DNA of 64,000 nt from assembly GCF_047663525.1 (NCBI RefSeq), contig NC_092621.1, forward strand, positions 9,769,001-9,833,000. Reading direction: 5' to 3'. Shown in pieces: positions 10,269 through 23,265 of the stretch; the stretch's first letter is position 1; each line of letters begins with the position of its first letter. Both the position numbers and the translations under genes were made by a program. Origin of the DNA: Anas platyrhynchos. Its lineage: Eukaryota > Chordata > Aves > Anseriformes > Anatidae. The notes beneath the pieces are model-generated. The model was not told the origin of the DNA. It did no database searches and worked only from the letters and a program-made list of their open reading frames with translations.

Positions 10269-13200
10269 CACCTTCCAGGCTGGGGCTGCTCCCTCACCGC
10301 CTGGCTGCTGCTTTTTGCAGTGGTGGTGGGGAGGTCAGCACACTGGGGAGGAGATGCTGCAGGGAAGCTACATCCATCACTGGGGATGGATGTGGGGTCG
10401 AAGCTGCCCCTTTCCATGCTCTGCAAGCCGCCAAGGGAGCTGTGTGGGGGCAGTAACACCTTGCCACCCCCCGTCCGTATCTCTCCTCCTTCCCGAGCTG
10501 CCTGCTGGTAAATGCTGGAGCCAGGCCTGATGCCAGGCAGTGCAAGCAGAAACTCTGACCGGCCTCTCCTTCACCCCCGGGGACCCGATACCAAGAGTTT
10601 TCCCGTGGGCAGAGCGAGACTTTGGGGCAGGAGAAAAGGCAGGCGGCGAGCAGCGGGCTGGGATGTGCAGGGGTGGTTTAACCACAAGGGCAAGCTGCAG
10701 TTTTAACCTCACACAGGGGTTTGCTTTGAAACCTGTGTCCGCCCAAAGGTGCTGGGCTGGCTGCGCTCCTCGAGCATCAGCACGGGGGCTTGTGCCAAGG
10801 TGCTGCCGGTCCGTGGGGCAGCTGATGGTGGCCATAGGGTGGCCATAGGGTGGATAGGTGGATGCCGAGGGCAGGCTGCTGCCCCTGCCCTCCCCAGGAC
10901 ACGCCAGGGCTGTGACCGCACGCTGGCTGCCCCCGAGCCGCTCGCGAGCAGTGCTGCGGAGCCGGCCAGGTGCCGAGCATGCCGGGAGAGGGGAAAGCCT
11001 CGGAGACTCGTTCCGAAACAAGGCTGCCCTTTTATTCTTCTTTACGACTGCGTTTTAATATCCACAAACACCCCTCCCTCCCCGGGCGGCTGCCAGCAGA
11101 GCCTGCATCGCCTGCGCTTGGCCGACCGAGAAACCCCGGCCAAGCCCAGGGCCCCAGCGCGGGAGAGAGTATTATTTTTTCCCCCTCCTTTTTAATATAT
11201 GTTTTCTGTAGCTCTAATTGGACAGGCTTGAGCCCTGGCCAAGGCAAACACACCTGAGGGAGTCTTGCCTTGCAGCCCCCATCTGCTGTGCCAGAGGCTC
11301 TGCTCCCCACGCAGCCGCTGCCTGGCCCCTTTAGAGGGGAGGGGGCTGCCGGGCTGGGCTTGGGGGGGGACCATGGAAAAGCCCCCGCACAGGAGGAGAA
11401 GGCACTGGTGAGGCTGCCTGGGAGATGGTGCAGAGCTGGCAGGGGACCCCCCTTCCACAGCATGACCCCCACCCCGCCTGGAGCCAAGGTACCCCCCACC
11501 TGGGGTCTGTGCCCACCCGGGGGGAGGATGGAGCGGGTGCCAACCCTCCATGTGTGTGCTTCGAGGGGTTGCAGACCCCCAGCCCCCCCTGTGTGTCCCA
11601 CTGCGGGGGGATTATGGCAGCAGGGTGAGGGTTTAAGGGCTCCCCGATGTGCCCCGGTGCTTGTCGGGCTGCGGGGCCACCTACCCGGTGACACCCATCC
11701 AGGGACCGTTCGGGAAAGCGAGCAGGGGACATTAACATGCCAGGCCACCACAATGGCTTGCATTGACAGCCAAATCCCAGCCCGGCTGAAGGTCGGGTGT
11801 TTGTTTAGCGCTCCGATTCCCCGCTTCGTTGCCTTTCTTGGGTGGGCTTTCCAGCTCAGCTTTCCTCGCTGCAGTTGGTGCAGGGGCCACCCCGGTGCCC
11901 CCATTGCCCAGGGGCTGAGCAGCGCAGCCAGGTCCCACAGCACATCCGTGCTAGCCAGAGCCAAGGCAGCTCGTGGGGGTCTTTGCTTGCCCACCCTGGG
12001 CTCCCACCTCTTCTTCGTGGGGTTAAAACTCGGTGCCAAGCACCTGGGGTGCCCACCCTGACCATGCGCTGGGTAGCACCCACCACGGCTCATCCTGGAG
12101 GAGCTTTCCTCATCCGCTCCAGGTGCCATCGCCTAGGGATATGCAGGGCACGAGGCTGTGTCCCTGCTCCATCCATGGGGAAGGACGCTGGCCCCGACCA
12201 CAGCGTGTCATCCCCTCCTGCTCACCCTGCCCAAGTGGGCGCAGAGCGGGCTGCAAACTGCTGGGGGAATCGAGGTGCTCCATCAGTAAACCATAAAAAC
12301 CCAGATCCATCCCCACCAGGAGCTTGCCAGCTCCCTGCAGGTGATGGGCTTGGCTGGAGGAGTTTGCACAGGCTGGGACATGCCAGCATTCCCCCTCCAA
12401 GTGGGGATTTTTGAGGTGCTGTGGCTGCTGAAGGGACCTCGGTCCCCCAGCCGGAGCCAGGACTGCGCAGAGGGCAGCTCGAGCATTTCGCGAAGGATTT
12501 CAGAGCCGCCCTGGCCTCGATTCAAAGCAGGCTGAAACGGGAACATTTCGAAATTCTTTTGGATGAGGAAAATTCCACGGGCAGCCCCCCTCCAGAGAAA
12601 GTTTGGGATGGTTGAAATGTTTGGAGAGAGAGGCTGCTTGCTTTTGTTTACTCTGAACTATAACATCGGAGGGGCGGGGTGGGGGGGAAGAAAAGGAAAA
12701 AAGGAGACAATGGGAGCTTGTAAACAGAGCTGTCCCCGAGCAGGGCCGGGGCGTCCCTCCAGCATCGTGGAAGGAGATGTGTCAGCACGCTCACAACTTT
12801 GCCCTGCTTTCCCCCCTGCTCGGATACGCTCACACTTAATCTTTCAGGAGCACTTTCTTTTTTTTTTTTTTTTCTTTTCCCCCAGCACAAAACGATCCAG
12901 CCGGTGTTTTTCCAACCTTCTCAACTCACTGCCCCCGTCCCTTAAACGTGGCGGTGGCCTCCCCTTCTTACACCTCCTGGTGTAAGCCCTGTGCCGTGGC
13001 TGCTTGCCCCAGGTGGAGGTGGCAATGAATTGGGGAACCTTTGCTGTGGCAGCGTGAGCAAAGGGGCAAAAAAAAGAGCTTGTGGGCACGAGGGTCTGCA
13101 GCTGCTGTCCCCCCCCGTGCAGGTGCCACAGCACGCAGAGTTCATGGTCCTTTGGCGGTGGCTTTATTTGGCTGCCCGGGTGGCTCCCGGTGACACCTGA

Positions 13201-14625
13201 AATCCTCCCTTAGCCCAAAAGGGATTTTGTTTTGCAGAAGAGTGACAGCAAATTGCTAGCTGCGGGAGCATGTGTGCTGTCGAAATGAAACGTTACCAGC
13301 TCCTGAAAGCAGGCAGTAACGGCGAAATGTTTATTTTGGACCTGCTGCCCCGCAGCGTTTTGGCTGACCCGAGCGCCTTCGTGCCTTGGAAATGGAGCTG
13401 TGCCCAATTGCTCCCAGACACCAGCGAGCCCCCGGGCACGGGGCGGGATGGGGCTGTGCTGCCTGCTGCTCTGGGCAGGGATGCGCTGCGGGGCCCCTCT
13501 CACCTGGCTCCAGGCTCAAATTCATCGGGAGCAGCCGGGTGCTGGGCTTGCATGGGATGCTCACGTGTGTGTGTAGATGTTCATATGTGGATGCGCATGT
13601 CCTTAATCACAGCTTCAGCTTCTGCCCCTCCGGCATGCTCTCTGGGGGTTTTTAATTAGGGCCAGGCACCGCTTGCCTCTGGGTCCGTTGTGGGTTCCCT
13701 GCGCTGCCCCAGGAGAGCCAGGCAGCACGAGGACTGGACAGCGTGGTGAAGCCCTTCAGCATCCAAAAGCAAAGCAAATTTGGCAAAACCAAGCCTGTAC
13801 GCAGCCTCCAGCACCCAGTTTCATTCGGGATCAGGAAAACACCCCAAATCCAAAACTCTCCTGGGACAGAGAGTTTTATTCTTTCGTGCCCTGCTCTTAT
13901 CCCAAGCTCACCAAGGTCCCTGCGAGCAAAAGCCCAGCGGGTCCCACCCCTGCCCTTGGGTCTGGCACAGGCTCTGCAGGCACAGTAAGGATGGGGCCCC
14001 CCGGCCACCTCCCACGGGACCCCTCTCCATCCCTTGCCCTCCGCCGGCCAGCTGTCTTTAGGGCCAGCAGATTATTTTTAGGAATTTCTCCAGCGTGCAA
14101 CTTAGGGCTAGGCGGGGAGCCTGGTGCTGGGGGCTCCTCTCACTCCCCCCCCCCCACACACACCCTCCCCTAAATAAAAGGCTGCCAGCTGGCAGGGCTC
14201 GGGGGCTGCTGGCTGCTAACAGAGCCCTTGCTGTTTGGCCCCTGCCGATGCTTCAGGTTACAAGCCGGGAGCCAGAGACTTCTCCTTCCGCGGGCTGGGG
14301 CAGGGGAGGGCGCGGGCGAGGGGCCGGGCGGAAATCGCAGCGCTGGGGTGGGAGTTTCCCAGGGTCAGAGCAGAAACCGTCCCGCAACGAAGCCGCCGCG
14401 ATGCTGATGCACGGGGTGGCCCCCTGGTCCCCCAGCACCGGGTCCCGTTAGCAGCTGCTGGCCCCACGGAGGAGCGAGGTGCGAGGGGTGGCCCCCGGGA
14501 CACAGGGGGGGGGCTCGGGTTTGGGTAACAGTGGGGCATGGCTGGGCTTGGGGTGGTGGTGATGGGTTGGATGAGGATGGGTGTTTGGGGTGGGAGTGGA
14601 GCAGAGCCCTTCCCTGGGCGGTGAT

Positions 14626-14724
14626 GGGTTTAACCCCGCGTTTGGGCTGTGCTGGGGTTAGCCCCGCATTTGGGCTGCGTAACCCACCTTTGGGTTGTGC
14701 TGGCTCGAACCCCGCATTTGAGCT
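14626..14724. repeat. Short minisatellite, units of 21-30 bp
   Basis: About four diverged units share the core CCCCGCATTTGGGCT, alternating with TGTGCTGG or similar linkers. Translated chance frames across it show repeating PNAG/PAQPK patterns, which merely reflect the DNA repeat. Confidence 0.65.
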
Positions 14725-17700
14725 AAAATAGGGTTTATTGGACTGCACCAGCCCCCCAGGGAGAGTATGCAGCTGTTTTTGCTGGTTTGTTCGGGGTTAT
14801 TCCTGCAGCGGGTGCTGTGCTGCCTGTGTGCATGAAGAGGTGCAAAGGGAAGCAGCGCTTTTTGGGGTCCCCAAGGCACTGCACGGGCTGGGGACAGCAA
14901 GCAGTGGTTACCCCTTGGACTCGGAGAGCTGTGGGTGAGGAGGTGCTGTGGGCACTGCCAGCAGTCCTGGGGGCTGAGTATGGCCCTGGTGGCTCCAAAA
15001 AGAGGGGAGGGAGGGGGAACGTCCCTCCCTCCCTCTCCATTGGCACCCATTGTTTGGCTTTCACCAGGCATGCTGCAGCTTGGTGGGTGCCAGAGGCACG
15101 CTCCCCAGGGGCCCTGGGTTCCTCCTCTCCCCCGCCTCCCCTTGTGCTCAGATTTGGCAAAAAGCAAGCAAAGGATGAATGCGAATAAAAAGCGCTGAAA
15201 ATGAGGGCACGGCAGCTGCTTCCCAGAGGGCGAGCCCTGGTGCAGGATACGGCCCCTTCCAGCTTGGTAAGGCAACGCAAGAGGCAGCGGGGGCCATGCG
15301 GGTGCCACAGGTTTGTGCCCCCTCCGCACTGAGCCGTGCTGTCAGGTACAAAATCCTCCAGCCTTTCACTCGCCTCTGGAGAGGGGACGCTGTCAGGGCG
15401 TGCAGGGTTGGGGGTCACCATTCCTCCCCCTGCCTGCCCTGGCTTTGCTGTGGGACCGGGATGCTGCCAGCTTTCTGGGCAGGGCAGCAGCACGGGCAGG
15501 GGTTCAGGCCACGCTGCGGCTCCTCAGAGCAGGGCACAGCGCTCCTGCAGGGCGGCCAGGAGGAGGGGGGCTTAGCGGGGCGCTCCCCGCCCGACCCTGA
15601 AGGAAAATGAGCTGAAGAGGGACATTCCTGCTGCTTCAAAACGCCACCGCCCTTGGCCACGGGAGCGGTTTCCCACAGCGGGCACTGGCGGAGAGCAGGG
15701 GCTGGGCAGCAGGGCCGGGGATGCTCGAGCACAGGGCCACAGCACGATGGCACAGGCAGGGCACCAGAGCTGGCCAGTGTCACCCCTTGCCTGCTGCAGG
15801 GTGGCATTCTGCAGGTGGGTGACTCCAGAAGCACCCAGCACATGGTGGGCAGGGCTGCCAAGTGCTCGTGCTGTGTTTTGTTGGTTTTTTTTTTTTTTTT
15901 TCTCCCCCTACGTCTCCATTTCAGTGATGCTGCCCCAGACCACCCTGTGGAGGGGTTGGGAGGCACCACGGCTTTTGTGCACTCGGTGGGGACCAACTCG
16001 TGTGTGCCCCCAGCTCTTGTTTCCCCCGTGCCAATGCGGCATCGTCTGCGTGTGTCCCCCCCCCCGCCCCACCCCTGGCTCTGTGTGCGTCTCTTCCTCT
16101 TTGAAGAGTGACTTCAAATGAAGCAAAGCAAAAAAACAAAAACCAAAACCACTGTCTTTCAAAGCAGCGAGTGCAATGGAAAGTTGGCCTCCCCCAGGAA
16201 TCTGCGCCGAGCTCTGCCAGGCCACTGCGGGGCATGGCACAGCATGGCCATGCCGAGGGGACTGTCACATCCCACATGTGCATCGGTGCTGGTGCACGTG
16301 GCTGTGATTTTGGGGGGGAGGCAGGACAATTTGATTTGTAGCGTTTTAAGATGCTGATGATGATGGTTTCTGCAGGAGGGGGCTCGCAGCAGGGCTTGTC
16401 CCACAGCTCCCCAAAAGCCTCAATCAGAAAATCTTTGGATAGGCTAAAGAGTCACGAAGCGCGCTGCGCGCTGCTGTGCAATCCCAGCCCTTGTCCTTTC
16501 CCAACGTGGCTCTGGGAACTGGTGCTGTGCAGCCCTGGGGGGGAAAAGCAGCAGCTGCTAGCCATGTCCCCACCATCCCACACCAGGACTGATGCCCAGC
16601 AGGACAGAGGGACAGCCGGGTGGTGCGGGGTGGAAGACGGCACCTTGCATTTTCACCCAGTGCCTGGGCGCAACGAGAGCACCCCGCTCCAGGGCAGGGG
16701 TGCCCGACATTGCCACCATCCTGGGGCTGAGCCACTCGCCCCGGGCTGTCCCCACTGACCCAGCGGTGGCCGGGGAGGTCACCCCGTCCAGGCAGGGAGC
16801 AGCCATGCGGGGAGGAAGAAAGACTCTGATTGTTCCCTCTGCCCCGGCTGGGCTCCAGGCCACTCTGCCGGGACTCCCTGTCCCCGGGTGCGTCACCGCC
16901 GGTGCAGACATAGCGGGGCCAGGCTCCGCCTGTGTGGGGTTTGGGAGAGAGCAGCGCTGCTAAGGAAGACATCCCGGCCGTACACATGTGTGGGCATTCA
17001 TTTTCACAAGTATTTTACCCTCCGTGAGGGATTTTGGGCGCAGAAAGCCAGGGCATCCTTCCTGCACCGAGCGGCTGCCTGGCCCCGAGCGGCTGGCCGC
17101 CGGCCACGCCACAGCACTGCTGGAGCACAAAGTCCCCGGGTCTTCCCCCAGCCTGCGGCTCCTGCCCGGTGGGACGGTGCCGTGGCTGCCACCCCTCCCG
17201 TGGGCTTCTGTCTGTGGCCGTCGGGATGGCACAGAAGGGGTCACCCCGTGTCCCGTCCTGTGATGTTTGGCTGCGGTTGGGCTTTGGCAGCGGTTGGGCA
17301 GGGCATCAGGAGCACCCCCTCCCTCCTGAGTTTTGGGGAAAAAAATGAGGGGATCCAGGGGGCAAAAAGCCGTGGCTGGGCTGGGGCTGCAGCAAGGCAG
17401 CTCTGCTTTTGCATTTGAACAGCCCACACTTCACGGAGCAGGACAGACAGGAGAAGAAATTATTTGGTTTTCAAACTATGTCCACGCTAGCACACTCTCC
17501 TTTCTCCCTGATCCCCCCGAGCACCATCCCTTAACTTTGGCCAGTGTGGTGCTTGGAGTTATTTTTGGTGTCTGCTTTTAGAGTGTATTTTAAGTCTTTT
17601 TTTCCATCACTGAAATATTTTACTTTCAGGCCTAGTATTCCCAGTTAGTATCAGTTACCAGCATAGTTTTGGCAGGGCTCTTTTCACTGATGTTTCTTGG

Positions 17701-18748
17701 GAACATTTCTCTGTGTGGTTTAGTAGGAAAAGCTTATGACAGTCTCATGAAATTATTTATGTGTGGGGCTTGCAGTTGAGCCTGGCTGGCGTGTGCAGGA
17801 GGGCGGAGAGCAGCTCCTGCAGGTATCTGGAGCACCGTGGTGTGATGCAGGAGCGACACGTTCCTTTTCCTCCTTGCACACGGGAAGCCAGAGCCCAGCT
17901 CCCCACCTCTCTGGGTTTTACCACATCACCCCATTTCTCTCATTTCCTGCAACCCTCGTGGTTTGGTGTGTGGACCACGGGCACCAGATGAGCACAGGGG
18001 GAGCAGCATCAGCCCCAGCTCGCCGAGTTGGAGACCGGCCGCCTGCCTGCGGGACGGACACCACCAGCTGCTCCGTGGCAGCTTTCCAGGGCTGGGATAT
18101 TTCCCTCGGAGCTCTCAAGCCCAGGTGACTCAGCAGGACAGGGATTTACGCCCACGGGGCTGCAGCATGCACCTGCCCCTGTGCCTGGGGCCTGCAGGAA
18201 GTTTAATGCCCCTGACACAGAAGGGCACGGGCTGCACGGACCAGCCCTGATGCCATCCAGGGATGGGGAGTGAAAGGGACCCGCAGCCATCCCCGCTCTC
18301 GGTGCAGTCTGAGCTCTCACAGAGCTGCTCCCCCTGCTGCATCAGCCTGTTCAGAGCCAAACGCTGCCTCCAGCTGCATAAAACCAGGCCAGAACTGATC
18401 TCTATTTGCTCCAGCTGCACCAGTGCAGGGCTCTGGACCACCCTGCTTTGCTTGCAGGGCTTGGGAGCCAGCCAGGGGTCCCAGCACAGGGCTGCAACAG
18501 CAAAGAGCCCTCAATCCCTCCATCCCACACAGCTCTGAGCTCCTGGCCAGCGTTTTCACATCGTGTCCCCACTCCAGGTATGGGGATTCCTCAGCAGCCC
18601 TCACCGGGGACAGGAGTGAGGGTGTCACGGTCACCCTGCTGTCCCCACCAGGAGGGGGTGAGGTGCTGGGGCAGGGCGCATGGTCCCGCAGGGATGCAGA
18701 TCCCAGCACTGGGATAACTCACTCTCCTTTCCCTCTCTGCCCCCCCAG

Positions 18749-21700
18749 ATGCACAGTCCCACCCGAGGCCTGGGCAGGGTGATGGTGTTCCTCGCGGCAG
18801 CCCTGGCGTCAGCTTCCCTCGCCGTCCCCGAGGGCTGGGGAGAGGAAGGTGAGCACCCCCGATCACAGTAAGGCACAGCCCTCCCAGCATGGGGACACAG
18901 GGGCACCCCCAAAAAGGGCACAGACCAAACAACATCAGTGCCTACCCTACAGATGCCTTCCCTTCCCGAAATGCAGCCCCACAACATTGGGTGTCCCCTG
19001 GCCAGCCTGCTCCTAAAGCTGCCCATTGCCCAGCCCCAGCTGGGACCAGTCCTTCCCAGTTCCCCGCGTGCAGCAGGACCCCAGGGGTGGCACGCGGGGC
19101 TGACACCCCTCTGTGTGTCCCTCCAGGTGTGCAGTACGGCCAGGTGGGGACGGACGTGACCCTGTCGTGCGCCGGTGCCCGCGCCGGGTAGGTGTTTTGT
19201 GTGCACACCACGGGGTGGTTTAACGGGAGGGCTCCAAAATAAAAAAAAAGAAAAACAAAAGAAAAAAACAACAGCATGGGAGGAAAGTCAACGTCTCCAT
19301 CCCCAGCTGTGCCTGTCTCCCCAAAGCCTGCGGGGTGTCCCTGCTGTCCCCATCCCCTAACGCCCCATCTCTCTCCTCCCCAGCTCGCCGGTGCAATGGA
19401 GACGAGAGGGGGCTGCGGCGTTGCCGGAGGGCTCGGCCGTCCACCAGGGAGCCCTGGTGCTGCCACACGCCAGCCTGGCTGCTGCGGGGACCTACAGCTG
19501 CCACGGGGAGGATGGCAGCCTCCTGCACACCGTGTCCCTGCGGCTGGGGCGTGAGTAGTGTGTCCGTGGGCCGGGTGGCCAGGGGGTGCCGAGAGGGGAC
19601 GTGCGCAGGTCCCCGCGTGCTGGCTGTGCTGCAGGGCAGGGGACCCCTCGCTGACCGTCACCTCCCCGCGGGCTCCAGACCTGCCGGGGGTCCCCTTTGT
19701 GTCCTGCAGAGCGTCCGACTATGAGAACTTCTCCTGCTCCTGGACCTCCAGCTTGGAGACCTTCCTCCCCACAAGATATATCACCACCTATAGGTGAGGA
19801 TAGGGGTTTGGGGGAGCCCTCCTAAGCATAACCCCCAAATCCTGCCTGCACCCCAACCTCCCAGCCTGCACCCCAGGTTCACCACCTGCCCCAGAGCATC
19901 GCAGCCAAGGACCGGGCTGTTCCTTGGAGCAGAGCGTGCTTTAGGGCACATGCACAAGCAGGTTTCCAGAGCAGCATTGGGGTCCAGCACAGGCTCCCTC
20001 CCTCCCTGCTGGTGCCGGAGGGGGTGGGCAAGAGAAGCGGGTTATCTGCAAGCCTCCAAGCACTTCATCGTGCTCCAGGATGAAAGGAGCTGGCGAAACG
20101 GCGCTGCCGCTGCTTCTTATTATCACGGCAGGCCAAATTACGGGGCTGCTTTGAAGCCAGCCGGAGCCTGTAAAACCTGCAGCGGGGCCCCGCTGCCAGC
20201 CGTGCAGGCGCAGGAGGGGAGCAGGGCTCTCCTCGATCCCCACCCTGCCCTGGGCACCCCCAAATGTATGGGCACAGTGGGGAAAGGGTGGTCAGAACCG
20301 GAGCCACGTGGAGCTGGCAGCAGAAAGCAATGGGTCCTGGGGCTGGAGCGCACGGAGAGAGCAAGCCAGCTGCTGGGGAGTGGAAAATAACACCACGTCC
20401 CTCCAGGGCCGCTTTTATTAGCATGCTTGCTGCCGCTGTGCACTCAAGAGCAGCAGGCAGGGGATGTCCTCCGGTGCTGGGGACCCTCCTGCACATCCTG
20501 GTTAGCCTGGGACCCCCAGCCCCTGTGCCTTGCTGGCTGTGCTGGGCACGGTGTTAGCTCCAGCCCCTGTGCCATGGTGCCCAAGGGGTGCTAGAGGGGC
20601 AGTGGGGTGCGGCAAAGAAGCCCCCCAGGGCTGGTGTGGAGACTTGTGTCCCCATGCTGGATTGTGGTGAGGTTGTTTTCATGCTGCCCCCTGTCCCCCA
20701 GTCCTCACCGTTTGCTTTTCTGTCTCTCCTTGGCAGGAAGAAATCGCTGACGGGAGAAGAGAAGCGGAGGTAGGGCTCACTCCCACCCCGGTCCTGTGCC
20801 CTGGGGGACCAGTCCCCATCCAAAAGGCTCTGCCCCTGTCCTCAGTAGGGTCCCTGAGGCGATAACTCCATGGAGAAACAGGCTCCCCAAGCCATGGAGC
20901 TGGGATGGGGGGGTCCCTTTGGCCATCTGGGGGATCTAGAGGTGACAGGAGCAGCCTGGAGCCTTCCAGAGATGTAACAGGGGTTGCCTCCTCCATCAGG
21001 CTCCTGGTGTGGTGTTCTCCCCATGTGTCCCCCCCTTAGCAGCACCAGGGAGCTGTGTACAACTGGGGTTGGGGGGACACGTCACCACCCCACCTCCCCA
21101 TCCTGCAGGAACAAGAGCGGGCACGTGGGGCCGTGCCTGCAGGACCCATCCCGCGCTGGGACCTGCACCGTGCACCGCTCGGAGTTCTGGAGCTCCTACC
21201 GGCTGAACATCACCGAGGTGAACCCGCTGGGCTCCAGCTTCCGCCTCCTGGACATCACCATGCAGGCCATCAGTGAGTGCCTGTCCCTTTTGTCCATCCA
21301 TTCATCCACCCGTGGCGTGGGGACACGGCCTGACGGGGTGTCCCTGTCCCCTCCCGCTCAGTTAAGCCGGACCCTCCGGAGGGCTTGGTGGTGGAGCCCG
21401 TCCCCCTGGCCCCGCGGCGGCTCTACGTGAGCTGGAAGTACCCCGCCTCCTGGCCCAAGGAGCCCCACTTCCAGCTCCGCTTTCGGCTCCAGTACCGCCC
21501 CGTCATCCACCGCTCCTGGTCCGTGGTAAGCGGTGGCCGCGGGGGCGCACGGCGAGGGGTGCCGGGGTTGGGATGGTGGCTTCAGGTTTTGGGGTTGCCC
21601 ACGTGCCCGACGTCTCCTGCTGCCCAGGTGGAGACGGTGAACCTGTCCGAGGTGATCACGGACGCCTTCGCGGGGCTGGAGCACGTGGTGCAAGTGAGCG

Positions 21701-22855
21701 CGAAGGATTTCCTGGACGCGGGGAACTGGAGCGAGTGGAGCGCAGAGGCACGGGCCACTCCGGTCAGAGGTGCGGGGCAGGGGTCCTCACGGCTTGCACC
21801 GACCCTCCCACAGCCCCTCCAGCCCCTTCCCCATGTTACCTCCCTCCCTCGAGTGTCACCAGGGCAAGATCCAGCTCCTGGGGTCCCTTCACGTTGCCCC
21901 GCACCACCCAAAAACTGGCCCCCTGTTGGGAGGTAGAGCTGCAAGGGGGCAAAGCAGCTCCCACCTCCTGCTGCCCCATGGCAGGGTGCACTTTGGGAAC
22001 TGTCCCCCAAGGCTCTCAGGGCAAAGTGGAGCTGCCAGAAACACCCCAAGGACACCCTTGGGCTCCCAGACCCCAAAGGCAACCTTCTTTCCTCCTCCCT
22101 GCAATGCTACCCCTGATTTTGGGTGACTGAACTTCCACTTTTGGGTGACTGATTCCCAACCCTGCTGCCCTCCCAGACCCGGCCACCACAGCGAGTGAAG
22201 GAACCACTACAGATGCCAGCCTGGAGAGCCTGGCAGAGGAGCCCTCGCAGGCTCCCAACCCTGAGCCCATCAGTGAGTAGAGCTGGGGGTCGCGGGTGAG
22301 GCTGGGGACTGGGCTGGGTGCAGGTCCCAAGACCTCGCCAAGTGCCAGGGTCCGTGGCATCCCTCGGCCGTGACAGTTTCCTGTCCCAGACCGCAGCGAC
22401 CCTCTGGAGAAGATGGCCATCCTGGTCTCCCTTGGGATCTTCGCCTTCTTCATCCTGGCTGCTGTTCTCGTCATCACCATCCTCATCTGGTAGGCGGGGT
22501 TCTGGCTGCATGAATGCTGTCCCCATCCCGCTCTGGCCCCTGATACCCCAATACGAGCACCCCACGTCCCCCAGGCCCTGTGCTGGGGTCCCAGCTGGAT
22601 AAGGGTGCAGAGCAGTCCCTGCGCCCAGGGAGGGCTGCTCGGGGTCCTCAGCCACCACCTCTCCGTCCCCAGGCTCCGAGTGAGGAAGCACAGCAAGGAC
22701 GAGACCAAACCCCACAACTTCTTGGTTGCTGCCACCCACTTGAAGGCTCTGCCAAGTGAGTGCCGGGGCAGGGGCGCAGGGAAGGGCTGAGGCAAGGCAG
22801 TGCCACTGGCTGACCCCCTTCCTCTTTCTCTGCAGGGACCCAAATCCTGCCATGA
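18749..22855 (+). CDS. IL11RA: Interleukin-11 receptor subunit alpha, 12 coding exons
   Basis: Type I membrane receptor that binds IL-11 and recruits gp130 for JAK/STAT signalling. CDS exons: 18749-18848, 19127-19187, 19384-19550, 19679-19793, 20737-20769, 21109-21272, 21362-21525, 21628-21769, 22177-22272, 22390-22489, 22673-22755, 22836-22855. All introns are GT/AG, and the joined frame is open and gives 414 aa (human about 422). Signal peptide is about residues 1-27. An Ig-like domain (34-109) has C48, W59 and C93. The first FnIII domain (110-213) has the four class I receptor cysteines C119, C129, C168, C178 and the DYENFSC.W motif. The second FnIII domain (214-315) ends with WSEWS at 302-306. 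A Thr/Glu-rich stalk follows, then a transmembrane helix at about 356-381 and a roughly 33-residue tail without an obvious box 1. N-glycosylation sequons are at N126, N160, N192, N273 and N301. The ATG follows the acceptor directly, so the 5' UTR is in an upstream exon. CNTFR, the closest alternative, is GPI-anchored; this protein has a transmembrane helix. Confidence 0.96.
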
Positions 22856-23265
22856 GCCCCGTCCGACCCCGCTCCGTGCACCCGCTCACCACGTAGGGGC
22901 CGTGACACCACTGTCGGCCCCAAGGGCCCCACGCTGCACGGCCTCGGACACTGCCCCCCAGCACCCTTTGGGTGCAGGATGGACCCTAAGGATGGAGGCT
23001 GTGCTTCCAGGAGCTTTGGGCTGCCCGTGCCCGCCAGGAGCCGGCTGGAGACACCTCGGACTCAGGGCGACGAGCCACGCTGAGCACGTGGGGACGGGGC
23101 ACCGAGCCAGCCCCGCGCCACTGCGCCGTGCCACCTCGAGGGGGACCATGGGCACAGGCTCCCAAGGGTGCTGCGCGTCGCTGAGCCCCCTCCACCAGCC
23201 GTCTGAAGGCAGAAGGGACCCCCACACCTTTCTGTGATCCCAATAAATGGGGTAGCTTTGGCGCT
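22856..23265 (+). other. IL11RA: IL11RA 3' UTR
   Basis: Non-coding sequence from the TGA stop of IL11RA to the expected cleavage zone after the AATAAA at 23,242-23,247. It is GC-rich, contains no intron signal that I would use, and has no competing AATAAA. The 3' end is estimated as 10-25 nt past the hexamer. Confidence 0.75.
23242..23247 (+). terminator. IL11RA: IL11RA polyadenylation signal AATAAA
   Basis: A canonical AATAAA hexamer lies 387 nt downstream of the IL11RA stop codon. It is the first canonical hexamer after the CDS on this strand and fixes the likely mRNA end near 23,260. Confidence 0.85.

Larger units (their letters stand above)
1484..18748 (+). other. Long non-coding region, putative IL11RA intron 1
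   Basis: No coding exon was found on either strand in these 17 kb. Several AT-richer, complex, non-repetitive blocks stand out against GC-rich surroundings and look like possible conserved non-coding elements: about 7,320-7,600, 7,850-8,110, 11,180-11,260, 12,470-12,650, 16,960-17,050 and 17,440-17,760. A second GC-rich stretch lies at about 9,400-10,200. Simple repeats are at 10,197-10,268 and 14,626-14,724. The identity as intron depends on the exon at 1.3-1.5 kb belonging to IL11RA. In human, GALT lies just upstream of IL11RA, and nothing like it is seen here. Confidence 0.4.

Noticed and set aside
11032-12129. 365-codon minus-strand open frame, the longest in the window
   Set aside because: Low-complexity Gly/Pro/Ser composition without any family signature, in GC-rich DNA where stop codons are rare.
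18749-22855. Assignment of the receptor as CNTFR
   Set aside because: CNTFR is GPI-anchored. This protein has a transmembrane helix and cytoplasmic tail, and its DYENFSC and LPTRY motifs fit IL11RA.
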